Source: Gammaproteobacteria bacterium (GTDB taxonomy: Bacteria; Pseudomonadota; Gammaproteobacteria; Chromatiales; Chromatiaceae). Taken from it: a DNA stretch of 21,190 nucleotides. The notes beneath the pieces were generated by a model. It was not told the origin of the DNA, did not search any database, and was given only the letters and a program-made list of their open reading frames with translations. Numbering within the stretch: the first letter of the stretch is position 1; each line of letters starts with the position of its first letter. Position numbers and translations under genes: made by a program. The stretch covers positions 1-21,190 of the forward strand of contig JABDQZ010000072.1 in NCBI GenBank assembly GCA_013041975.1. The letters are read 5' to 3'. Below are positions 15,245 through 21,190 of this stretch, piece after piece.

Positions 15245-16114
15245 TCATTGTTCAAATCGACTGTACCAGAAAGGTACGTGCAATCCCTGCTGTATTTCAA
15301 GGAATTCCGGCTGCTGTTCATCCAGTAAACCATGACGAGCAAAGAAGTCGATCAGTACCAGGTTGCAGTTCGGCTTGAACAAACCGCCCTGCCTGACCTT
15401 ACTGATGACATCAGCCACGGGTAGGAGTTCAAATTTTTCTACCTCGCCATCGGTATTCAACGGAGTGAATTCTTCCGATAATTCAATATCATAGCAGTAA
15501 AGTGTGTCGGGTTTGTATCCTTTCTCGCTGATTGCATTATAGGTTATCGCTGACACCGGTTTCGCCCGCAGAGCCAGTTTTTCAGGCATTCCGGCTTCCT
15601 CATGACATTCCTTGACCAGATTTTCCTGCAAACTCAGGCCATGAGGCAGTCCACCGGCAACCATGTTATCAAGCATTCCGGGGAAAATTCGCCTGTCGCG
15701 GGCACGTGTTCCTATCCACAAATAGAGCCCGTCAGGCTTATTGACATAGCCATTGATGTGCTGCCCGAAGCTGCGAAACCCCATAAACGGCACCAGGGCA
15801 CGGTCAATAACAAAGAAAACCTCGTTATTATGGCCTTTAACGGAATAAGGCTCATCCAGAGTGTAAGCCACTAAACCATCATCGATTAATACCTGAACCG
15901 TTTCAACCATCACCTGATTGCGCCTCTGCGGCGTCTCAAGGCTATCATCAAGGGTAATTAACTGGTCACTGACCTGGAAAGCTTGCGGATAATTTGCCAG
16001 GGAGTTGGCAAACGCTGACCTGACCAGCCCAATACACTGATTTTCAAGCATAAAGGGGACGAATCCTGCAGAGGTAAAATTATTACATTCGTTGATACGA
16101 TCGATGAAACTCAA
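15245..16114 (-). CDS. Nudix hydrolase with DUF4743-type N-terminal domain
   Basis: The 289-residue cytoplasmic protein has a long N-terminal domain (about 1-110) followed by a Nudix fold whose box reads GGLPHGLSLQENLVKECHEEAGM. The metal-binding REUXEEXGU part is intact as KECHEEAGM. The conserved Glu of GX5E is a leucine, and a Glu lies four residues later. Similar changes occur in the thiamine-pyrophosphokinase-linked Nudix group that carries the DUF4743 domain. The substrate is probably a nucleoside or thiamine diphosphate-type compound but cannot be assigned. It is the first gene of an apparent two-gene unit with prc and is divergent from tcdA. Confidence 0.85.
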   Translation of the reverse strand: MSFIDRINECNNFTSAGFVPFMLENQCIGLVRSAFANSLANYPQAFQVSDQLITLDDSLETPQRRNQVMVETVQVLIDDGLVAYTLDEPYSVKGHNNEVFFVIDRALVPFMGFRSFGQHINGYVNKPDGLYLWIGTRARDRRIFPGMLDNMVAGGLPHGLSLQENLVKECHEEAGMPEKLALRAKPVSAITYNAISEKGYKPDTLYCYDIELSEEFTPLNTDGEVEKFELLPVADVISKVRQGGLFKPNCNLVLIDFFARHGLLDEQQPEFLEIQQGLHVPFWYSRFEQ

Positions 16115-16129
16115 TAGCTTTTATCCTTT

Positions 16130-16200
16130 ATGTCCTTAACCCCGCGCGAACCTGTCCCTTTGTCAGGTCGGGTCAGAGGGTTTAGTTGTTTATCCCCAAC
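16130..16200. repeat. Possible REP-like repeat remnant between the Nudix and tcdA genes
   Basis: The segment contains ACCTG...CAGGT pairing and the phrase GGGTCAGAGGGTTTAGTT. This kind of wording recurs in dispersed palindromic repeats of many gammaproteobacteria. Only one copy is present in the window, so its repetitive nature cannot be shown here. Confidence 0.25.
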
Positions 16201-16225
16201 GCAGTTTACAGGCATAATCCCGTCC

Positions 16226-17008
16226 ATGGAAAACTCCGATTCACCAGACCTGCAACGACGCTTCGGTGGCATCTCGCGCCTGTTTGGTGAAAATTCGCTC
16301 AGACGCTATGCCAAAGCTCACATCTGCATTATTGGTATTGGTGGCGTGGGCTCATGGGCTGTTGAAGCACTGGCTCGCAGCGCTATCGGAGAAATTACCC
16401 TGATCGACATGGATCATATCGCCGAATCCAATATCAACCGCCAGCTACCGGCCTTGTCTTCAACGCTGGGGAAAAACAAGATTGAGGTCATGTCTGAACG
16501 TATCCGCCAGATCAATCCCGATTGCAGCGTACATCTGGTCGATGACTTCCTCAGTCAGGAGAATATTGAAAAACTTATTAAGCTCGACATGGATTTTGTT
16601 ATCGATTGTATCGATGATTTTCGCCTTAAGGCTGCCCTGATTCATTCCTGCAAAAGTCGTAACATCAGCTTGGTCACCACTGGCGGAGCAGGTGGTAAAG
16701 CGGATCCATCACGCATACAACAAACTGACCTTGCCCGTTCCGAACAGGATCCACTGCTTGCCAAAACCCGTAGTTTGTTGCGCCAACGCTATAATTTTCC
16801 ACGCAATGTTAAACGAAAATTTCGCATAGCCAGCGTGTGGTCTGATGAACAGCAGGTTTTCCAGTGGGATGACGGCTCATTAAGACACCAGAGGCCGCAA
16901 ACCTGTTCAAATCAGTCACTGAATTGTGGTGGCCTGGGATCATCCATGCCAGTGACGGCAACTTTTGGTACTATTGCTGCAGCCTATGTATTAGAGAAAC
17001 TGAGATAA
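16226..17008 (+). CDS. tcdA: tRNA threonylcarbamoyladenosine dehydratase (TcdA/CsdL)
   Basis: The 260-residue E1-like enzyme carries the nucleotide-binding motif GIGGVGSWAVEALARS (about 37-52), the acidic strand LIDMDHI and the segment ESNINRQLPAL typical of TcdA/CsdL. The later motifs DFVIDCIDDFRLK and the C-terminal GTIAAAYVLEKL also fit. TcdA uses ATP to close threonylcarbamoyladenosine at tRNA position 37 into its cyclic form. The start at 16226 is chosen because homologues begin close to RRFGGISRLFG. The longer in-frame start at 16130 would run through the repeat-like segment. No strong ribosome-binding site is seen. The pentapeptide gene begins 2 bases after its stop codon. Confidence 0.95.
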   Translation: MENSDSPDLQRRFGGISRLFGENSLRRYAKAHICIIGIGGVGSWAVEALARSAIGEITLIDMDHIAESNINRQLPALSSTLGKNKIEVMSERIRQINPDCSVHLVDDFLSQENIEKLIKLDMDFVIDCIDDFRLKAALIHSCKSRNISLVTTGGAGGKADPSRIQQTDLARSEQDPLLAKTRSLLRQRYNFPRNVKRKFRIASVWSDEQQVFQWDDGSLRHQRPQTCSNQSLNCGGLGSSMPVTATFGTIAAAYVLEKLR

Positions 17009-17010
17009 AA

Positions 17011-17862
17011 ATGGACATCAAGAATAAACTCACCGGCGAAATACTCTGGAGCATTGAGCAAGACTCTTTACTTGGAGCGTCATTACCCGAAGCTGGACTG
17101 GCAAATGCGGATCTTTCCGGCATGGACCTGTCTGAAGCCGACCTGCGCTATGCCGATCTGACCGGTGCCGACCTGAGCAATGCAAAACTGCGTAATACCG
17201 ATTTACGCGGCGCCCATCTGTGTGATGCCGATTTATCTCATGCCGACCTGACAGGCGCCATAGCCGGCAGCGACCGTCCGTCCGATGCGGCAACCTTCTG
17301 CAATGTTGATTTGAATCATTCGATTCTGTCCTACAGCGATTTTCGTGGTGTGGATTTAAACGAAGCGCAGATGAAAGACTGTATCAGCCAGGATGCCGAT
17401 TTTTCCAACGCCAACATGAGCCGCGTCAATCTCTCAGGTTCACGCATCACCCATTCGATGTTGACCAACACCTACTTGCGCAACGCCGACCTGAGCAATT
17501 GCATTCTCTCGGGAAGTCATCTCAACGAAGCCAACCTGGTGCATGCAAAGCTGGAAAATGCCAACCTGTCGAATGATGAAAACAACCACTCAACCATTCT
17601 TGCAAGAACCCATTTACGCGAAGCCGTGCTGAACAATGCCAACCTGGCCGGAAGTGTGTTACGCATGGCTGATTTTCGGGCTGCAAACCTGCGCAATGCC
17701 AATTTAAGTGGTTCATTAATGGGGGGGGCCGTGCTGCGTGGGGCCAATGTCACCGATGCCAATTTCAGTGGAGTCAACCTGGATACAGCAACGGTGGTCA
17801 ATGCCAATTTCTCACAGGCAAAGAATGTCGATATGCCTGACTTCAAAAAGGACTGGCGCTAA
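17011..17862 (+). CDS. Pentapeptide-repeat protein
   Basis: The 283-residue product has no signal peptide. From about residue 25 to the end it is made of A(D/N)LXX pentapeptides, for example ADLSGMDLSEADLRYADLTG, which fold as a right-handed square beta-helix. Some members of the family mimic DNA and protect gyrase from inhibitors, but most have no known role and no gyrase-protection signature can be claimed here. The ATG lies 2 bases after the tcdA stop codon, so it is very likely co-transcribed with tcdA. The last third contains an eight-G run (17721-17728) encoding M-G-G-A, a possible slippage site. Confidence 0.9.
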   Translation: MDIKNKLTGEILWSIEQDSLLGASLPEAGLANADLSGMDLSEADLRYADLTGADLSNAKLRNTDLRGAHLCDADLSHADLTGAIAGSDRPSDAATFCNVDLNHSILSYSDFRGVDLNEAQMKDCISQDADFSNANMSRVNLSGSRITHSMLTNTYLRNADLSNCILSGSHLNEANLVHAKLENANLSNDENNHSTILARTHLREAVLNNANLAGSVLRMADFRAANLRNANLSGSLMGGAVLRGANVTDANFSGVNLDTATVVNANFSQAKNVDMPDFKKDWR

Positions 17863-18228
17863 GAAAACCAAGCATATACCTCGATACATGTACCTCTTTG
17901 GTGGTACTTCCATCCTGAAAATCTACCCCTTCATTGGTATAAATTCCTTTAAATATCAATACCTTATCGTTAATTGACGAAGATCAATTTCAGATTATTT
18001 CGTAGTGCTATTGTGTGTGCGTGGAAAACCTCAAACTGATATGAGTATCTGCCCTGGCAGGACCATGCAGTCCCGATAATACTAACAACAAATTCCAGTA
18101 TCGGGTTGGAGGGTGAAAGGCTACTCCCTACTTTCAGATCTGAGGTACTTCACAATCCATTGATCAAGGATTCGGTATTTTATTACCGGCAATTTTTAAC
18201 TAAGTACTTAAACACAAGGGAGAAAATC
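17863..18228. other. Long leader and control region of the HAO-family gene
   Basis: This 366-base stretch has no gene. An in-frame ATG at 18106 exists but would add 41 residues before a clear signal peptide, so it is rejected. It holds the FNR-like box at 17974 and a -10-like hexamer at 18009. It also has potential hairpins: CCCGATA near 18072 with TATCGGG near 18100, and TGAAAG with CTTTCA at about 18114-18142. If transcription starts near 18021, the untranslated leader is about 208 bases. No known riboswitch is recognised. Confidence 0.5.
17974..18014 (+). promoter_or_regulatory. FNR/DNR-class promoter before the HAO-family gene
   Basis: TTGAC-GAAG-ATCAA (17974-17987) matches the FNR/DNR pattern TTGAY-N4-RTCAA in full. 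A -10-like TATTGT lies at 18009-18014, 21 bases after the box, almost exactly the spacing of a class II FNR-activated promoter (site centred near -41.5). The half-sites are the same as those before the class I cytochrome c gene at 11256-11269. Confidence 0.6.
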
Positions 18229-19698
18229 ATGAAGAAATGGTTAATGGGGCTTGGAGCCGCCCTGATGCTGACCGGAGGGTTGGCAACAGCGTCGGTCGAA
18301 AGAGCCCCGGATGAAATGTCGCAAGAGACAAAAGAATGCGTGAAGTGTCACAAGAAAAACGACCCGGGCATTGTCCAGCAATGGGGCTCAAGTAAGCATT
18401 ACGGCGCCAATGTAGGTTGTTACGAGTGTCACGCAGCCGATCCAAAAGATCTAGACGCATACATCCACGACGGCAAGAAAGTCAAAAAACACATCTCAAT
18501 TATCGTATCGCCTAAAGACTGTGGAAATTGTCACTCAAAGGTTACAACCGAGTTTGTCGAATCTCACCACGCCAAGGGTGGACGTATCATCGGTTCGCTG
18601 GATAACCTGCTGGCGGAAGTAATTGAGGGCAATAACTCGCTGAAAACCCCGGCTTTCCCTGATGGTGTATCCCCAGCGGCGGTAAGCGGTTGCTGGCAGT
18701 GTCATGGTTTCCAGGTCAAAGTGATCGGTGAAGGCAAACTTGATCCTGCTACCTGGCCCAACACGGGTATTGGTCGTATCAACACAGATGGTTCCGAGGG
18801 TTCCTGTTCAGCATGTCACTCTCGTCACAAGTTCTCCATCGCCCAGGCGCGTCAGCCAGAAAACTGCGGTAAGTGCCATATGGGTCCAGACCATCCTCAG
18901 ATTGAAATCTACGAGGAATCCAAGCACGGTATCGCCTTCCATGCCAACAAAGACGAGATGAACCTCGACAGCCCCAAGTGGATCGTGGGCGAAGACTATA
19001 CTGCTGCTCCAACCTGTGCGACCTGCCACATGAGTGCCACCAAGAAACAGCCTGTGACTCATGATATTGGTAACCGCATCTCCTGGAACAACCGTCCGCC
19101 GGTTTCCATCCGTCCGGAAGTCTCAGACAAGAAATATGGTTTGAAGAGTCAGGAAATCAAATGGGAAGAGCGTCGTGACAACATGAAAGATGTCTGCGAG
19201 GCGTGTCATGGTGAAAACTGGATTGAGAACTTCTATACCCAGTATGACGCCCTGGTCAATCTCTACAATGAGAAATATGCCAAACCTGGTCTGAAACTGA
19301 TGAAAGTAGCGAAACCTTTGCTGAAGCCATCCAAGTTCTCCAACAAGATCGACTGGACCTGGTTCGAACTTTGGCATCATGAAGGTCGCCGTGCTCGTCA
19401 CGCTGCCTCAATGATGGGTCCTGACTATACCCATTGGCATGGTACTTACGACCTGGCCAAGCACTGGTACTCCAAGTTCGTACCACAGCTGGAAGAACTG
19501 ATTGCCAAAGGCAAGAAAGCTGGCGGTGAAAAAGCCAAGGCTGCAGATAACCTGCAGAAAGCGCTGGATGCCATGCTTAACTCAGATGACCACAAGTGGT
19601 ATCTTGACAAGCTAACTGATGCGCAAAAGAAAATGCGTAAAGCCGCAGTTTCTCGCTTTAAAGATCAGATGGAAGGCAAAGTGGGTACCAGCAAGTGA
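18229..19698 (+). CDS. Octaheme hydroxylamine oxidoreductase (HAO)-family cytochrome c
   Basis: The ATG at 18229 has AGGGAG upstream and gives a 489-residue periplasmic protein (signal peptide ending about residue 21, ATA-SV). Eight CXXCH motifs start at Cys37, 64, 98, 155, 193, 213, 263 and 323. The fourth (CWQCH) is at the position of the catalytic P460 haem in Nitrosomonas HAO. GPDHPQ (Asp221-His222) matches the active-site Asp-His pair. THDIGNRISW after haem 7 is also family-like. After haem 8 comes a helical region with MMGPDYTHWHG, whose Tyr400 is a candidate for the tyrosine that cross-links P460. An alignment is needed to confirm it. If the cross-link is present, oxidation of hydroxylamine (or hydrazine) is expected. 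If absent, the enzyme may reduce nitrite or hydroxylamine like epsilonproteobacterial HAO. No haoB, cycA or cycB lies nearby. No C-terminal membrane helix is seen. Confidence 0.92.
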   Translation: MKKWLMGLGAALMLTGGLATASVERAPDEMSQETKECVKCHKKNDPGIVQQWGSSKHYGANVGCYECHAADPKDLDAYIHDGKKVKKHISIIVSPKDCGNCHSKVTTEFVESHHAKGGRIIGSLDNLLAEVIEGNNSLKTPAFPDGVSPAAVSGCWQCHGFQVKVIGEGKLDPATWPNTGIGRINTDGSEGSCSACHSRHKFSIAQARQPENCGKCHMGPDHPQIEIYEESKHGIAFHANKDEMNLDSPKWIVGEDYTAAPTCATCHMSATKKQPVTHDIGNRISWNNRPPVSIRPEVSDKKYGLKSQEIKWEERRDNMKDVCEACHGENWIENFYTQYDALVNLYNEKYAKPGLKLMKVAKPLLKPSKFSNKIDWTWFELWHHEGRRARHAASMMGPDYTHWHGTYDLAKHWYSKFVPQLEELIAKGKKAGGEKAKAADNLQKALDAMLNSDDHKWYLDKLTDAQKKMRKAAVSRFKDQMEGKVGTSK

Positions 19699-19733
19699 GC
19701 TCAAACTGCTAACCGCGCTGATAAAGCGTAACT

Positions 19734-19770
19734 AACCCCCCGGGATCCGGGTGATTCCGGGGGTTTTTTA
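19734..19770 (+). terminator. Rho-independent terminator after the HAO-family gene
   Basis: A GC-rich stem (AACCCCCCGG at 19734-19743 with CCGGGGGTT at 19757-19765, one bulged C) runs straight into six T residues (19764-19769). It lies 36 bases past the stop codon and makes the HAO gene a largely monocistronic unit. Confidence 0.85.
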
Positions 19771-19819
19771 TTTTAAGATCCCAGAACAAGTTAACACGAG
19801 TTAATCCGAGGATAAAAAT

Positions 19820-20377
19820 ATGAAGTCGATCTCGAAAAAGTTCCCACATTTTATATTTGTCATGATGTTATCCGTCGCGTCAGTGGCGACGGCCTCCAGC
19901 ACAGGCGCTGATAAGGACATTGGCGAGGCCGCCAGAATCACACAAGCCTTGGAACTTTATGCCCAGGCCGTCCCCATGGATTTTGCTTCTACCCAGAGAA
20001 CGGAGCTGTTGAAGCGTGCTGAGACCATTCTTACTGATGTGATTGATAAAAATCCCCAATCATTGGAAGCGCACCGCAAGCTGATGGGTGTCTACCTGCA
20101 GATGCGTGATTACCGCAAGGCGATCCTGACCATGCAGGATGCCATATCTCTTTCACCAGACGATCCCAAGCTGTATATTGCGCTGGCAATCCTCTATGAC
20201 CATTCTGGTGCCTATGAGTATGCTCTTCCTATCCTGGACCAGGCATTAAAGTTGGAGTCAAACAACAAGCTGGCACAGGAGTACAGATTATCTATCCAGC
20301 TTAAAATCGAAGAACAACGTTTAGCGATGGAGTCCAGCAGCCCACCTCACAAAGCAGCTGTACCTCATTCCAAGTAA
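19820..20377 (+). CDS. Secreted TPR-repeat protein
   Basis: GAGGAT 8-9 bases before the ATG gives a confident start. The 185-residue product has a signal peptide (MKSISKKFPHFIFVMMLSVASVATA). Tetratricopeptide units follow between about residues 40 and 165, for example KNPQSLEAHRKLMGVYLQ, YRKAILTMQDAISLSPDD and YEYALPILDQALKLESN. It ends in a Pro/Ala-rich tail. It has no haem motif or catalytic residue that I recognise. It lies right after the HAO-family gene, and a periplasmic TPR protein could act as an assembly or docking factor for a multihaem enzyme. A strong terminator separates the two genes, and that link is only positional. Confidence 0.85.
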   Translation: MKSISKKFPHFIFVMMLSVASVATASSTGADKDIGEAARITQALELYAQAVPMDFASTQRTELLKRAETILTDVIDKNPQSLEAHRKLMGVYLQMRDYRKAILTMQDAISLSPDDPKLYIALAILYDHSGAYEYALPILDQALKLESNNKLAQEYRLSIQLKIEEQRLAMESSSPPHKAAVPHSK

Positions 20378-20401
20378 ACATCGCTTTCGATAGAATCTGA
20401 C

Positions 20402-20437
20402 AATGCCGGAGGCCTCATACCTCCGGTATTTTCATTT
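20402..20437 (+). terminator. Rho-independent terminator after the TPR gene
   Basis: Bases 20402-20412 pair with 20420-20430 (11 pairs, one G-U) around a 7-base loop, followed by a T-rich tail (TTTTCATTT). It lies 24 bases past the stop codon at 20377, just before the ribosome-binding site of the next gene. Confidence 0.8.
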
Positions 20438-20457
20438 AGACAATAGGGAGAAATACA

Positions 20458-20853
20458 TTGTTTAAGAATTCACGCGTTGTCGCATTGATGGTTTTATCCG
20501 TATTACTGATGTCCTCCAGCCTGGCCCAGGCAGATGATGTCCCCTCCCTGAAGCGGCAGGTTTCTGAACTTGAAAGCCGTGTAGAGAAGCTGGAGAAACT
20601 ACTGGATGAAAAATTTGCTGACGATCGCTGGAAAGATGGCATCCTGTGGAGCCGCATCAGACAGGGTATGAGCTTTGAAGATGTGCGCAAGTTACTTGGC
20701 AAACCTGCCAGAGTAGAAGAAGCGATCTTCACCACCTGGTATTACCATAAAACATCCAAACTGCATTCCCACGTATGGTTTGATGAAGGCAAGGTATTGG
20801 GATGGGATGGACTGGAACAGAAGCACAGGCCCGTGAGAAGACTGAAACCATGA
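20458..20853 (+). CDS. Secreted coiled-coil protein with BamE/SmpA-like domain, TTG start
   Basis: The start codon is TTG at 20458. GGGAG (20445-20449) lies 8 bases upstream, and the next in-frame ATG would fall within the signal peptide. The 131-residue product has a signal peptide (residues 1 to about 24, ending AQA), a heptad-like coiled coil (LKRQVSELESRVEKLEKLL) and a C-terminal domain. The C-terminal stretch GMSFEDVRKLLGKPARVEE...WYY resembles the BamE/SmpA fold, used in many small envelope proteins. It is not BamE itself: it has no lipobox and an added coiled coil. Its TGA overlaps the ATG of the next gene (ATGA), so the two are translationally coupled. Confidence 0.8.
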   Translation: MFKNSRVVALMVLSVLLMSSSLAQADDVPSLKRQVSELESRVEKLEKLLDEKFADDRWKDGILWSRIRQGMSFEDVRKLLGKPARVEEAIFTTWYYHKTSKLHSHVWFDEGKVLGWDGLEQKHRPVRRLKP

Positions 20854-21190
20854 AATACACTTTGAGAACTGCAGCTTTAATGATTGGCTTATTGTTAATA
20901 TCAAACGGTTATGCATCCACTGCAGTGGAGACTTGTAAAAAGCTGTTTGATAATGCCGAATATGAAAAAGCCCTGGCTCCCTGCCTGGAAGCAGGAAAAA
21001 ATGGCCACCAGGATTCCCAGTCCATTCTGGGCGAAATCTACAACAACAAAGGAAACAGTCAGGAAACGTATTTCTGGTGGATAAGAGCCGCCAACGCCGG
21101 ATACCTACCTGCCAGAAACCAGTTGGCCATGAAGTTCTATTATGGTGGTTCAGTATTTGGACCCGAAGAAGGCTGGCGACAGGACTATCC
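20850..21190 (+). CDS. Sel1-repeat secreted protein, 3' end cut by window edge
   Basis: The frame opens at ATG 20850 inside the stop codon of the preceding gene (ATGA overlap) and stays open to the window end, giving about 113 residues. The signal peptide is MKYTLRTAALMIGLLLISNGYA. The mature part has a first helical pair with two cysteines (ETCKKLFDNAEYEKALAPCLEAG) and Sel1-type units (GHQDSQSILGEIYNNKGN, ETYFWWIRAANAGYLPARNQLA). Sel1 repeats are protein-binding scaffolds. Translational coupling to the BamE-like protein suggests that they work together. The rest of the protein lies outside the window. Confidence 0.8.
   Translation, partial: MKYTLRTAALMIGLLLISNGYASTAVETCKKLFDNAEYEKALAPCLEAGKNGHQDSQSILGEIYNNKGNSQETYFWWIRAANAGYLPARNQLAMKFYYGGSVFGPEEGWRQDY

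Noticed and set aside
18106..18228. Longer HAO-family reading frame starting at ATG 18106
   Set aside because: It adds 41 residues unlike a signal peptide and lacks a good ribosome-binding site. The ATG at 18229 has AGGGAG and a normal signal peptide.
18229..19698. Full ammonia-oxidation locus
   Set aside because: No haoB, cytochrome c554, cM552 or ammonia monooxygenase genes are present in the window, so an HAO homologue alone does not support it.

Overview
The window looks like chromosomal DNA of a Gram-negative proteobacterium, most likely a gammaproteobacterium with a rich periplasmic electron-transfer apparatus. The support is a Prc-type tail-specific protease and a TcdA-type tRNA-modifying enzyme, plus many Sec signal peptides, lipoproteins and c-type cytochromes. 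I see no rRNA, tRNA, CRISPR array, insertion sequence or phage gene, and I cannot name the species.

Layout. (1) 1-4232, minus strand: a 12-heme periplasmic cytochrome c with its own terminator, then a TorC-like membrane-anchored pentaheme cytochrome coupled by a TAATG overlap to an IalB-like protein cut by the window edge. (2) 4642-6531: a small lipoprotein gene (+) meets, stop codon to stop codon, a membrane protein (-) that fuses three c-type hemes to a cytochrome b561-like domain. (3) 6628-9520 (+): a Sel1/ankyrin-like secreted protein and a hybrid sensor kinase with a periplasmic solute-binding domain. (4) 9556-11172 (-): a cytochrome c', a TlpA-like thioredoxin and a class I cytochrome c. 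(5) 11365-13040: a divergent pair, a TPR lipoprotein (-) and a NrfJ-like periplasmic protein (+). (6) 13141-17862: housekeeping genes, namely prc and a Nudix hydrolase (-), then tcdA and a pentapeptide-repeat protein (+). (7) 17863-21190 (+): a long leader with an FNR/DNR-like site, an octaheme hydroxylamine-oxidoreductase (HAO)-family enzyme, a strong terminator, a TPR protein, another terminator, a BamE-like protein, and a Sel1-type protein cut by the right edge.

How the genes may work together. The cytochromes total 30 CXXCH motifs: 12 + 5 + 3 + 1 + 1 + 8. The two membrane cytochromes (TorC-like and triheme/b561) are natural quinol:cytochrome links. The soluble cytochromes (12-heme, class I, c') could carry electrons to or from the HAO-family enzyme. 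Cytochrome c' (usually NO-binding), a NrfJ-like protein and the HAO homologue all point to reactive nitrogen chemistry (hydroxylamine, NO, nitrite). The substrate and the direction of electron flow cannot be read from the sequence. Two near-identical FNR/DNR-type sites (TTGAC-N4-ATCAA), before the HAO gene and the class I cytochrome c gene, suggest control by low oxygen or NO. A second shared 19-bp dyad (ATTGAATGAT-NN-GTTCAAT), before the class I cytochrome gene and in the 12-heme/lipoprotein divergent region, suggests an additional unknown regulator. The HAO gene stands without the haoB, cytochrome c554 and cM552 genes known from ammonia oxidisers, so this is probably not an ammonia-oxidation locus.
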